In this document: positions 28,362-40,000 of the stretch, piece by piece | Layout of the letters: each line of letters opens with the position of its first letter | Numbering within the stretch: the stretch's first letter is position 1 | DNA from: Drosophila miranda | Taxonomy: Eukaryota > Arthropoda > Insecta > Diptera > Drosophilidae | Length of the DNA: 64,000 bases | Assembly (NCBI RefSeq): GCF_003369915.1 | Contig: NC_046675.1 | Location: 22,382,001-22,446,000, forward strand | Reading direction: 5' to 3' | Program-made: the position numbers and the translations under genes | The notes under the pieces: model-generated | Databases searched by the model: none | What the model was told of the DNA's origin: nothing | The model's input: only the letters and a program-made list of their open reading frames with translations

Positions 28362-28587
28362 AGCCGTTCCCGTTCCATTCCAATGTCGAATTGCATTGAA
28401 ACACTGGTAGTATTTCGTTCTATAAAGAAATTTAATACATAAATTATTTAATATCGTTCCGCCCGCTCCTTTATGCAGTATTAACTGTACAATAACAAAA
28501 GGTCGTCTATTGAGACGCAGCCACGGCAACGATATTTAATTGGAAAATCGTTCTAAACAAAGGATTCTAGTATATGTACAACCGACA

Positions 28588-29497
28588 TTAACGATAGAGA
28601 TGATCCGCTTGCAGATTGGACGCAATCTCAGACTCCCATTTGTCGCCGTTGCAGAGCAGCTTTTCCTTGTTGTACAGCAACTCCTCGTGCGTCTCTGTGG
28701 AGAATTCGAAATTGGGTCCCTCGACAATGGCATCCACAGGGCAGGCCTCCTGCAAGCAAAAAGTCAATGAATCGACTTGAAATTATGTAAAAATTACGAC
28801 TCCCATTCCTTACCTGACAAAAGCCACAGTAGATGCACTTGGTCATGTCGATATCGTAGCGCGTCGTACGTCTGCTGCCATCGGCACGCTCCTCCGCCTC
28901 AATGGTGATGGCCTGGGCGGGGCAGATGGCCTCGCAGAGCTTGCAGGCGATGCAACGCTCCTCGCCGCTAGGATAGCGACGCAGGGCGTGCTCGCCCCGG
29001 AAGCGGGGACTCAAAGGTCCCTTCTCAAATGGATAGTTGATGGTGGCCGGCTCCTTGAAGATGTGGGCCAGTGTGACGCCAAAGCCGCGGAAGAGCTCGC
29101 CAAAGAACATTGATGTCGCCGCCCGGTCGGTGATGTCCTCCATCTCCATGCTCAGTTCCTTGTTATTCACATACACATAGCCCTTGGGGACCTCAACAAT
29201 GTCTTTGGGTTCGGTCCGCTTGGCGGCCAGCGAGCAGGCGCCATTGGTGCGAAACATGCGCTGACCTGCGGGGGAGACATATCGTTAATACAGGGCACTT
29301 GTGTGAGCCGCCGCGGAACAATAATTGGCCACTTTAGTCCTTTGTTTTGCTATGACATAAGCTTACATAACCTCACTCAATGCGATGCCCATGGAATAGT
29401 CGGGTATTTCGCATGTCGCGCTTTGAGTGCAAGGCAAGCTACTGCCCAACCACTAACCATTGCGCGATGCTGTGAAAATTCGCATAGTAAGCGACAT
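28588..29497 (-). CDS. ND-23: ND-23, NADH dehydrogenase Fe-S protein 8 (TYKY subunit)
   Basis: Complete gene: exon 1 29497-29458 ([13 protein letters not shown] plus one base), exon 2 29265-28814, exon 3 28749-28588; 217 aa, the family length. NDUFS8/TYKY carries two 4Fe-4S clusters (N6a, N6b) in the matrix arm of mitochondrial complex I, relaying electrons from NADH towards ubiquinone. Both cluster motifs are present: [12 protein letters not shown] in exon 2, and CIYCGFCQ plus EACP split across the exon 2/3 intron. The N-terminus is Arg/Ser-rich and suits a mitochondrial presequence. The array breakpoint falls inside exon 2, after 28886. ND-23 shares a bidirectional promoter with spn-E. Confidence 0.95.
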
Positions 29498-30292
29498 GTC
29501 TGCGGCGGCACAATTCAGGTAAAATTTTTAGATTTTGTTTGATATTTCCCCGATAAGCAGTGTGACCGCGGATTTATCGTTAAAATATACCGTCCGACCC
29601 TCAGAAATATGCCGTCTCATTTTAAAAATATACCGTAAATATACTGACGAATTCAAGTTCTATATTTCGTCGAATATTACTAGCTGTTTAGATCTCTCAG
29701 CTTTACCCACATAATTTCATTCTATTGCTGAATAAATTTTGTACAAGATTAACTACCTTTAATTACTCGCATGTATTGTATTATGACTAGAAAAAGAGAA
29801 GAGAGCCCGATTCAAGTTCGATTATCGATACTATCGACTGTATATAAGTGGTGCGCGCCAAATAGAAATTGTTTGAAAGTGAATGAGCGAAAAAGATTTA
29901 AATGCAATCTATTGGAACAAATGATGCACGTAAGAAAGATTTGTGAGCGAAATTCAAAAGATGTTTCTATACCCTTTCTTCTTAAATATACCATTATACC
30001 ATACTCCGGTTGACAAGCAACATTGACGTGACAACATTGCGACTGTTTTTTTGTTGAACTTTTTTGTTCAAACCTTGTTTTAGTCAAAATACAATAAAAG
30101 CAAGGGCTAAAAACTAGCCAATTTTGTACAACATTGATAGAACTTGGATAATTCGTCAGTATATTCGACGTATATTTCTGAGGGTCAGACCGTGTATTTG
30201 ATCCGCGGTAAATCCGCGGTCACACTGGTTTACATTTACAGTTTAAATCGTAGAACGCCGAAAAATTCCGAAAAAATATTTCCGCGTTAAAA
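29498..30292. promoter_or_regulatory. Bidirectional ND-23 / spn-E promoter with mirrored Motif 1 elements
   Basis: 795 bp between divergent start codons. A Motif 1 core faces each gene: AGTGTGACC at 29559-29567 (minus, towards ND-23) and GGTCACACT at 30218-30226 (plus, towards spn-E). Each is followed inward by a CCGCGGATTTA-like stretch and by GACCCTCAGAAATAT (about 29596-29610, and inverted at 30171-30188), then ATACCG/motif-6-like repeats. A TATCGATA DRE lies at 29823-29830. The outer ~130 bp on each side are thus imperfect inverted copies of one promoter module. Confidence 0.65.
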
Positions 30293-33200
30293 ATGGACCA
30301 AGAATTAATGGATTTCTTCGACTTTTCGAAGGAATTCGTACGAAAACAAGCACCACGCGGCCATGTATCGAGCAATGTGCACGCTTTTGTGACGGAATCT
30401 GACGAATTAGAGAAGCCGATCAAACGCGAAATTGTGGGCAAAGACTATGTGAAGAGCTTTGTCGAAAAAGAGAAGAAGCGCATGAATGGGGTAAGAGGAG
30501 GGCCAGCACCTAAAAAGTGCTACAATTGCACTTTTATAAACTTTTTGCTTGCGTTGTTTGTTTGCTTACAGATATTCAATTCTGATGAAATGGCGTCAAG
30601 GCGCAATAAAAGCCTCGACGACATGGACAGCGATGAGGAATACGAAGCGTCTTCTAAAATTCGTACCGATGCCGAGTTTTACGAAAAGTATTATTTCAAC
30701 CTGAATCGAGACAAAACTCTTCCGATCTACGCAAAGCGCGAGGAGATCATCAACGCCATTAACGAGAATCCCGTTGTGATCCTGAAGGGTGAAACGGGTT
30801 GCGGCAAAACCACGCAGGTGAATAAAAAAAATATAGTTCAAAAATTGAACTAGTTCGTTTTGTATCAGTAGAAGCGTAGAATCAGTGCTAGTTCGTTTTG
30901 CATTTTTTTTTTTGTTGAGATTCTGAATTGAATTACATATGTAACTCTTAGCTTAGCTTTTCGGCATATCCATAAACTCTTCACAGTCTTCCCCTTCCTC
31001 ATCCTCATCCTCGGTGTAATCATCCATTTCGTACTCTCGCTCCACATCTTTTGGCAGTTGCGGCAAAAAAATAGTGACCGATGATGTGCGTCGTTGGTAC
31101 GGATCTTGCACTTCCTGCTCCTCCTCTTTATCGAGCTCAGCCTTTGGCAAGTCGTCCTTCTCTTTGCCGTATATGGCTTTGTAGCGCACCCGCTCACGCA
31201 GCTCCAGTTGGTGGTTCGTAGACGTTGTAGGCTGCTCATCATCGTGCTGATTCTGATTCTGTCCTCCGATAATGTTTTGTATGTCACTGAAGATCTCCCG
31301 AAGCTGACTAAAGATCCGAGTAGGCGGCAGTGTCTGTTCTTGGCCGACCAGCTGCTGTTTCTGCCTGTTATAGGCCGTCTCCAACTTACAGAACGGGTCG
31401 CTGGCCAGGTCCAGGTTCCTAAGGTCCTCCAGCTCATAAATCAGGCTGACCTTATTGGGTCTGTGTTGCTTTAAAATCAGTTCGCTCTTCTTCTGCCTGC
31501 TGATTCCCGCAGCAGTCTCCACGTTGTCATAGTTGACCAAGCCATCTAGGCCCTGGCCATAGTCCACGGCCGTGAAGCGGAAAGCTTGCTGCTGCACCAG
31601 ACGCCAGAAGAGATAGCTAACCTGCTCAGTGTCCTTTTGTTCGGGGCTGTCACGACGCAACTGCAGCGCATAGTCGCACAGGCTCTGCCAGGTGGATGGT
31701 GACACCTCGATCTTGACAAAATTCTGTGTCGGCTGCTTGTTGTAGACCACGTACAGCAGATAGAATCCTGCAATGCGCTGGAAGCGGGAGGCAGCGGGAT
31801 ATAGTTGCCCATTGGTGCGGCGGCCGCAGGCTACACGCTTGCCCACGTGCAGGGCGGCCAATGTGGTGGCAATTATTTCGATATGGTTAGTCTGGGCGGA
31901 GAAGAGATGCTGCAGTTGCAGCTCCTGCCAGCAACGGCAGAAAACCTCAAACTCGCCGTTCTGCTTGTCATTGGCTGCTTGGTTGAAACGTTGCACCAGA
32001 AGCCAGCAGTCGTCGTACACATTTACCTCCATCGAAGACCAAACTCTTGCTTTATTGCGCGCATTCCACAATAAAAAATGTAAACAGAAGCCGGTTCAAG
32101 TATTTTCTATCATCGATATCTGATATCGATGGAACTAGTTCCGGTTCTGGTTGTTTTATTTTCCTATTTTTCAAATTTGACCGTTACTCAACACCATACT
32201 GTAATTCTCCCGCCCAGGTACCGCAATATATTTTGGATGAGGGTTTCAAAAGCAAACAATATTGCAACATCGTTGTGACCCAGCCTCGCCGCATTGCTGC
32301 CATTTCCATAGCGAACCGTGTGTGCCAAGAGCGTCAATGGCAGCCGGGCACCGTTTGCGGCTATCAGGTGGGTCTGCACCGGCAGCTGGAACATTTCGCG
32401 GACACACGACTTCTATATTGTACTACGGGAGTGCTTCTGAACATTCTCATCAACAACAAGACACTCACCCACTATACACACATTGTGCTGGACGAGGTGC
32501 ACGAGCGCGGCCAAGAAATGGACTTCCTGCTGATTGTGATACGCCGCCTTCTGGCCACAAACTCGCGTCACGTCAAGGTCATCCTGATGTCGGCGACCAT
32601 TAGTCCACGCGAACTGTCCGATTACTTTGCCAATGAGCGCGGTGCACCGCCTGTGATCGCCGCCAGCTATGGACGCAACTTTACTGTGGAGAAATACTAT
32701 CGCGACCAATTGCAAACCATTACTTGGGAGGGCCATCAGGAGGATATAAACAGTCCAGGAATTACGCAGGAGGGCTACAGATCAGCCATTAAAACCATTT
32801 TGGTCATTGACAACATGGAGCGCAACGAAAGAGGCACCGGGAAGAGTTACAATCAGTCTTTGCGTGAGGGTTCCATTCTCATCTTCCTGCCCGGCGTTGG
32901 AGAAATAAACAACATGTTAGATATGCTCAAGGACATGGCGAATCATGAGTACGAAAACGATTTTGAATAACACTCATACTATATCCATTGTATCCATTTT
33001 TCAGTCCCCTCATGAAGTTCAATATGGTGCGCTGCCATTCCCTGATGACGTCCGAGGATCAACGGGAAATCTTTCAACCATCACCTCCCGGTTATCGCAA
33101 GATCATAATGGCCACCAATATTGCCGAAAGTTCCATTACCGTTCCGGATGTATCATATATCATAGATTTTTGCTTAGAGAAAATACAGGTCACCGATACG

Positions 33201-36200
33201 TCCACAAATTTTAGCAGCCTGCGGCTTGTGTGGGCCTCAAAGACCAACTGTCGCCAGCGCGCCGGACGCGTTGGTCGTCTTCGAAACGGTCGTGTTTATC
33301 GCATGGTCACCAAATCATTCTATCAACGAGAGCTATCGGAGTATAGCGTGCCGGAGATGCTTCGCTCACCATTACAGAATTGTGTGCTCAAGGCCAAAGA
33401 GCTGAAAATGGGCACCCCGGTTGAGCTGCTGGCCTTGGCACTGTCACCGCCCAATCTCTTGGATATCTGCAACACCATACTGATGCTCAAGGAAGTGGGC
33501 GCTCTCTTCCCCACTATGGATGGCAATTACGACCCCATGGATGGTGACATTACCTATTGGGGTACCATTATGTCTAAGCTGCCGCTAGACACGCACCTGA
33601 GTCGACTCATAATATTGGGTTATGTATTCAATCTTGTGGACGAAGCGATCATTATAGCCGCTGGTTTATCGGTGCGTGGCATTTATATAGATAGTGCGCG
33701 ATTAGGAGCTGACAACTATTGGATGCATTATGTTTTTGCCGATGGCTCTGGTTCCGATTTGGTGGGCATTTGGCGCGTCTACTTGGTAAGGCTCGTACTC
33801 CTACTAAACACTCAAATATTTTCTGTATGCTGTATCTATTTATGGTACTTCTAGACCTACTTGAACATGTGCGAGAATGGACTGCAAAAGGATGCATCTA
33901 TACAATGGGCCAAGCGCTTCCATCTCTCGTTGCGAGCGTTGAGCGAGATGCATTTGTTAGTGCAGGACCTGCGCTTGCGCTGCGAAAAACTTTGCTTGCT
34001 GCCGTTAAACTTCCCCACCCACCGGATCTCCGATGATCGCGAGAAAGCTATAATGCTCAAGGTCATTATTGCTGGGTCTTTCTATCCCAACTACTTTGTG
34101 CAATCAAAGTCAACGTCAGGCGACGATCGTAATATGTTCTCGGCGATCTCTGGATTGGATCCCTGCCGCACCGTATACTTCACCAGCTTCACCGACCGTA
34201 CCATGGGAGAGCTGTACACGCGCAAAGTCAAGCAGTTGTTCCCCGAGGCACAGTTACCGCCCGAAAACATGGATGTGACCTTTGGACAGGGCTCGGAGAA
34301 GATTTTTGTTACCTTCAAGAATGATATCTACAAGCCCGAGGGCACCACATATGTTCATGTCCCTGGGCGCATCAAAGCGGAGGTTTACAAGGCCTTACGC
34401 TTGCGAACATATTGCAATCAGCATTCACTGCGAGTCATGGAGTGAGTTGCGGAAAATTCATTCGGTTTTATCGTATCTGATTCTTCCGTAATTTTTAGAC
34501 CAAGGAATGCCCTAAAGTATGTGAAGGACAAAAAGATAGGGAAGGTCGTCGAGGGTCGTTGGATTCCCCCTTCCAAGCCAGTGGCCGTGGAGCTTCTGGC
34601 CCTGCCGTCTGTCTTCGACAAGATTATAGTCGGAAGGATTACAAATGTGAGTGGGTTGTTCCAAGAGGATACTGTATTGCTCTTATTTTATTTATTTTCT
34701 GCAGATTGTGAGCTGTGGAAAGTTCTTTTTTCAACCAGAATCATTTAAGGACTGCATTGCCAACATGTCGGAGCATTTCAATATCCCACAGCAGTTGCAA
34801 AATTGTGTGAGAAATGCGGGGGCCATAACCAAGGGGCTAATGTTGCTGGCCAAACGCCAAGGGAAGTACCAGCGTGCAACTGTGGTTCGCGTGGATACGC
34901 AGGACAGTCGGAATGTGAGGTTTTACGTTCGTTTCGTTGACTATGGAGATATTGAAAGGTTGCCGATGGCCCAGCTGCGTCTGATGTCCCAGGATTTGTT
35001 GCAGCAGTATCGCGATTTGCCGCCGCGTTTGTTTGAGTGTCGGTTGGCCCTGGTGCAGCCGGCGTCGATGATCAGCACATATAACGCCTGGCCGCAGAAG
35101 GCCGACGATATGCTACATGCCCTGGCCAAGGGCGGTCACGTCCAACTAGAGATTTACTCTCTGGTACAGAACGTGGCGGCAGTGATAATACACTTGCGGG
35201 AAGGAAACCTCAATGATCTGTTGGTTAAGGAGAAATTGGCCCGTCGCACCGATGAGGATTACATGTCCCGCGTGGATCATGATTTTCGTATGCGCAAACA
35301 GGAATGCCGAGGCTATGTATCACAGCAAGAGCGGCAGCAAGTAAATGAAGAGTATCTGCGGTCCAAGCAGCTGCCACAGGATATGGACTTATCTCCGCCA
35401 CCGCCAGAGGAATGCAACTCGTATATTAAACTCAAGGGACCTTTCAGCACCCTAGAATCGACAGTATTCTCCACCATGCGTTCGGGCATGTCCAAGACGG
35501 TGAGAATCGATCCTTGCTCGGTGAATTTCGTGCTCCTGGATGCTGAACCGCAGGATCAACACGACAAGATGATTGTGGCCGCTAGTATAAGCGCGACTGG
35601 CCGAAACAATGATGTTTTAACTCTACGTAGCACCAGCATAATGCCCAACATACCGGGTTTCGCAGCAATTATGACCCTGATATTCTGCCCACGTGCACAG
35701 CTTAAAGCCAACACGGCAAACAGCCGATATGTGTCGATATTGGCCGGAATTGGGTACCATCCACAAACTATGCAATCTTATAACGAAGATCATGATTTGG
35801 TAATAAACTTGGATGTGGACATAGTCGAGCATGATGTTCTTCTGGTAAGATTATATTTGAAACTGAGGAGCCCAATATCCGATATTAATGCTCAAACCTA
35901 TCATTCAGATCAATCAAATCCGCTACATGATTGACAGCGCATTCTTCAACCTCGAGGGCGAACTGCGTCCAACAGCGGGTCATGCCGACCGCGTTCTAAT
36001 ACATAATACAATTTATCCCGCACTCAATCAGTATGCTTCCCAATTATGTGTGCTTTCAGCAAATTGTATCCATTGTGTTTTTCATCTTTTACAGACTTTT
36101 GAGCAAGAATCGAAACTTTATTGAGTGCAATCCGAATAGCAATGACTACGAATGGCAAGATATGGAGGTGACCGGAGGGCCGGAATCGCAGCCTTATGGA

Positions 36201-36505
36201 AAACGTTCCATATTTCCTATGCACACCATTCCCGAGCTGCACGGAGAGAATATGGACACTGTTTTGGATTTGATTGCGAACTGCAAAGAGATGTACGATT
36301 ATCGTAACTTGTAAGTGGCTCTATCGCCGGTTGTGCTCTACCGGAATCTAACATGATCTTTTGTGATTACAGTGAAGGCTCTTTCGATCCCATGACCTGC
36401 AGGCTGTGCAAAAAGTATTTGGAATCGGTGGGAGAGCTTCGTTTGCATCTGCTCACCCAGCTCCATCTCGATCGTGAGAAGGAGGTCGGCTACCCCATGG
36501 ATTAG
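30293..36505 (+). CDS. spn-E: Spindle-E, DEAH-box helicase with Tudor domain (piRNA pathway)
   Basis: Ten coding exons: 30293-30490, 30572-30817, 32218-32948, 33005-33785, 33855-34441, 34499-34646, 34705-35844, 35909-36030, 36095-36310, 36373-36505; 1433 aa, within one residue of the length I recall for the fly protein. Spn-E is the TDRD9 orthologue, a germline nuage helicase needed for piRNA production and transposon silencing. Walker A GETGCGKTT is at about 139-147, DEVH at 240-243, SAT in ILMSATIS, and helicase motif VI QRAGRVGR at about 476-483. A Tudor domain surrounds FYVRFVDYGD near 970, and a Cys/His pair (CRLCKKYL) lies near the end. The exon 3 donor (GTACGA) is weak but is the only one that keeps frame and gives the expected NHDPLMKF join. 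Confidence 0.95.
30953..32032 (-). CDS. Pbp45: SNAPC1-family subunit of the snRNA-activating complex (Pbp45-like)
   Basis: Single-exon gene, 359 aa from ATG 32032, antisense inside the 1.4-kb second intron of spn-E. SNAPC1 (SNAP43; Pbp45 in flies) is a subunit of the complex that binds the PSE of snRNA promoters and recruits Pol II or Pol III in the nucleus. The N-terminal SNAP43 domain is clear: YDDCWLLVQRF, then FEVFCRCWQELQLQHLF, GFYLLYVVYNKQP with KIEVSPSTW, and YLFWRLVQQQAFRFTAV. The C-terminal third is hydrophilic and ends in an acidic stretch. The frame extends 13 codons upstream only from a TTG, so the ATG is preferred. Confidence 0.88.
   Translation of the reverse strand: MEVNVYDDCWLLVQRFNQAANDKQNGEFEVFCRCWQELQLQHLFSAQTNHIEIIATTLAALHVGKRVACGRRTNGQLYPAASRFQRIAGFYLLYVVYNKQPTQNFVKIEVSPSTWQSLCDYALQLRRDSPEQKDTEQVSYLFWRLVQQQAFRFTAVDYGQGLDGLVNYDNVETAAGISRQKKSELILKQHRPNKVSLIYELEDLRNLDLASDPFCKLETAYNRQKQQLVGQEQTLPPTRIFSQLREIFSDIQNIIGGQNQNQHDDEQPTTSTNHQLELRERVRYKAIYGKEKDDLPKAELDKEEEQEVQDPYQRRTSSVTIFLPQLPKDVEREYEMDDYTEDEDEEGEDCEEFMDMPKS
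32033..32217. promoter_or_regulatory. Pbp45-side promoter with paired DRE sites, inside the spn-E intron
   Basis: Two ATCGAT cores in an inverted arrangement (about 32112-32130) lie 80-100 bp upstream of the Pbp45 ATG. DREF sites are typical of fly housekeeping promoters. The spn-E acceptor (CCCAG, 32217) closes the interval. Confidence 0.55.
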
Positions 36506-37018
36506 GGCTAAAAAATGTCATATTAACCCACCATTTGACCATACTGTTACAACATTATAGACAGCAGAAGCTAATTTTCTTATTTTTTTCAGTATTTCCA
36601 TAAATGAATATGGTATTCTCTAATCCTATGGATTACTATTATTATTTTCTTCAATTAATCTAATTCCGATATGAAAAATCGATGAATTCATTTGATTCAT
36701 GAGATAGAGATTCTCTTGGTCATACGATTAAGTCATACCTATTACAGTCTTCCTGCATAGGTTGAAGTACTAAAATTCCAATCAAAACGGATGCCAAACA
36801 TCGATGCCAAGCTTTGATTTTTTTAATAGTCGATCCCCGATTATCGAATTGAGTAGAATTTATCAATGTTCAAAGAATATTATATTCAGTTCCTACACAA
36901 TTAAAATTTGATCACAAAAATGCATTAAATTGATGTTAAATAGGATTAAAAAGCTCCTCCAATAGGGCTCCTCTTTTGGATTTATTTTAATTTAGAGACA
37001 CACACACATACGTCTTGC
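36506..37018. other. Intergenic, convergent 3' flanks of spn-E and cv-d
   Basis: AT-rich, with AATAAA-like sequences and a short CA repeat near 37000. No gene or RNA seen. Confidence 0.5.
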
Positions 37019-40000
37019 TTATACAACTACGACTTTTTCGGTGGAATTTTCATGCTGTGGCGCTGGGAGAGGAGTACTACTGCTGATCATCTCAGGCTCG
37101 CAGAGCGTATAGTTCCGCATACGATTCAGTGGCTTGCTGCACAAACCACACATCTGGTGCTTGTAGACGCCGTAGATCTCAAAGTTGAAGATGTTGAACA
37201 GATCGAACTGGATGGTGGCACTTATCTGCGAGCACTCGACGATCAGAATGTTTTGTTCGTTGAGTTCCACACTGCAAGAGGCGGATTTTAGGATTGGATT
37301 CAAGTAAATAAGGTTAAAAAACTAACCGAAAATCGTAGTCACTGTCCTCGATGGGCCATTGGTAGGGCTGCTGGCGTACGTCGTGCGGCGTCTGGTCCTG
37401 GTTGACATAAATGAACACGGGCTCGTCATTCGGCTGACTGCTGTTGTCTGTCCGCGAGTGTAGATTGAAGTAGTTCCGGCCAATGTGGATGCGCAGGCCG
37501 TAGTTGCTGGCCAGCCCATGGGTCGGCGAGGGCGTAAGGAACACAGCCATCTTGGGCAGCGGTGAACAGTCGGCCACCAGCAGCGTCAGACACTCCGGCT
37601 GCGTGATAATCTCCCCCAGATTGATCAGATAATCGTCGAAGGTGTTGATCATCCCATTGATCACCGAACAGGAGCGTTTTAGTCCAGAGTCATAGGTCAA
37701 CTCGTGCGAAGCATCGAATTTGGAGTCCAGCTTGTAGAGGAAGGGAATGTGGTAGATGCGCCAATTGACGCCGTTCACCTCCACCGTCAGCCAGAAGTAG
37801 TCGTTGGGCGTGTGCATTGTGATATTAATCTCCTGGCTCATGTGCAGGCTGTCCACCTTGTGCGCAGACAATGCCGACACAAGGTGATCCAAGCGATTGG
37901 ACCACAGCTCAAACCACGCAGGCATCTATCGGTGAGTGATAGCGATTGATATATGTAGATATGCAGATTCTTAGATAGGATAGTACATTCTCTATCACTT
38001 ACATTATTAAATTTCAGATCCATATCGTACTGCGTTATCGAGGTAAAGTTCTCGAAATTGCTGCGCTTGCAATACTTGGATGTGGGTATGGGCGAGAACT
38101 TGAGCACCTCCTTGGGACAGAAGTCGGTGTCCGTTAGCGAGATCTTGTCCGAACGCAGAAAGGCCCTGGCATGCTCCGAGGGCTGTAATCGGAAGGAATG
38201 GGTTTAATATTCATAGCTCCATCAATGGAAATTGTGTACTTACACCAGCACGTGCTGCAAACTGTACTGTGGATCCGTGTTCGGGGCAAGCGCCCTCCTC
38301 GGTGGCCAGGCCAAACACCACATTGCCGTTGAGTGTGTGAGGTCGTTTGGTGAAGACCAGCGGTTCATAGGTCAACTTGGTGCAGGCCTTCGGGAGGAAG
38401 AATCCAAGGAAAATCCCGTTTAAATGTAAGTCAAGAAACGACCCAAGTGGCTGTCACTAAAGCGAGTCAAGTGCTGAGACCCTGTATGTGGTCATCAACA
38501 GACAGACAGCAGGCAGGTCGTGTGTGTGGGGTAGTGGGCCACACATTACCATGACAAACTGGTAGACAGGCAACGACAACCCACAACAACTGCGGCAGCG
38601 ATTAGTGGGGTCCAACCTACACTCATACACACATCCTGGTTGTCTGTCTGTCTATCTGCGGGTACCTGTCTCCAATGTTCGTGCCTGCCACCTTATTATA
38701 CCTGTATGAGTAAAACAATGCTTTCCTCTCGAGTGCCTGCCTGCCACAATTGTTGGCCCACATTTGACTGACGTTTGGAGCTCGGGAAACGGAATCGGGC
38801 CCAACCGAACCCCGAACATAGTAGGTCCTGGACTTTGCGCGACGTTTGATCAATACAGGGGTTTTTTCGTAGAGCTAGACAGAAGGCAGATAGCTACGCT
38901 ACAGTTCGGACGCATTTCTCCCCAATTGAAAAATTTAGTAAAATTCCATTTAAACTCCGTACATTTTTTTTAAGAATATCGTTTTGCGTTGTGTTTCAAT
39001 AATATAAATTTAGGTTTTCTCTCTGCAAAATAAATTGCAATCATGACTTCGGTAAGCGCACAGTTCGCTACGGACTAGATAGAATGGCATACCGAAACAT
39101 TACTGTAATGCATTCCATTAACAGATTGAATCGAAACGCGTACAATATCGCAAGTATCTGGAGAGAGCCGGCGTCATTGATGCCCTGAGCAAGGCCCTCA
39201 TCAAGTTGTACGAGGAACAGAACAAGCCAGAAGATGCCATACGCTTTGTGCGCAAGTTCATGTGCGAGAGCTGCCCGGACGATGCCCAGTACGATCTGAT
39301 GAAAAATGATTTGGAGGAGGCAAAGACGAGCATCTCGCGTTTGGAGCAGGAGCTAGAGCGCCTGCGTGGTCAAATGTAAGTCTACTTTAAGCGTATACTG
39401 AATATGACATTGATTCCTCTAGCACATTTGCAGCAAAAAGTCACCGGAGGAGTACCAAGAGCTCACCCTGGCTGGCTACAAATCCCTCATGGACGATGAG
39501 GAGAATGTTAATTCGCTGCTCCGCAAGTACCTTACACCGGAGCTGTTGGAGGAGTACATGCTGGTGACCACATCGCCGCCAGTGGATGCCTATCTGTACG
39601 ATTGCGCCGTCTCGGGCTTTGAGCATCACGACTCGTCGGTGGGCATCTATGCCGCCGATCCAGACAGCTACGATGTGTTTGCCAAGATCTTTGATCCGAT
39701 TATCAAGGACTACCATGCCCAGCAGGACAACGATTCGGATACGCTGCAAAAGGACAGCGACTGGGGCAATGTGGATGAAATCGAGAACCTGGATCCGGAG
39801 CGCAAATACATCATCTCGGCGCGCATACGCATCGCTCGCAACATAGAGGGCTTCCCGTTCTTCCCCAAGCTAACGGAGAAGCAGTTCATCGAGGTGGAGG
39901 AGAGGGTGCGTGCCGCCACTGAGACCATGGATGGGGAGCACATCGGCTCCTATCTGACATTGAGCGACATCGATGCCGAGACCCAGCAGGAGATGGTGAA

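Noticed and set aside
29559-30226. Terminal inverted repeats of a ~670-bp DNA transposon between ND-23 and spn-E
   Set aside because: The inverted ends are Motif 1/motif 6 promoter modules correctly oriented to both genes and imperfect in sequence, and I see no target-site duplication or transposase; a bidirectional promoter is the simpler reading.
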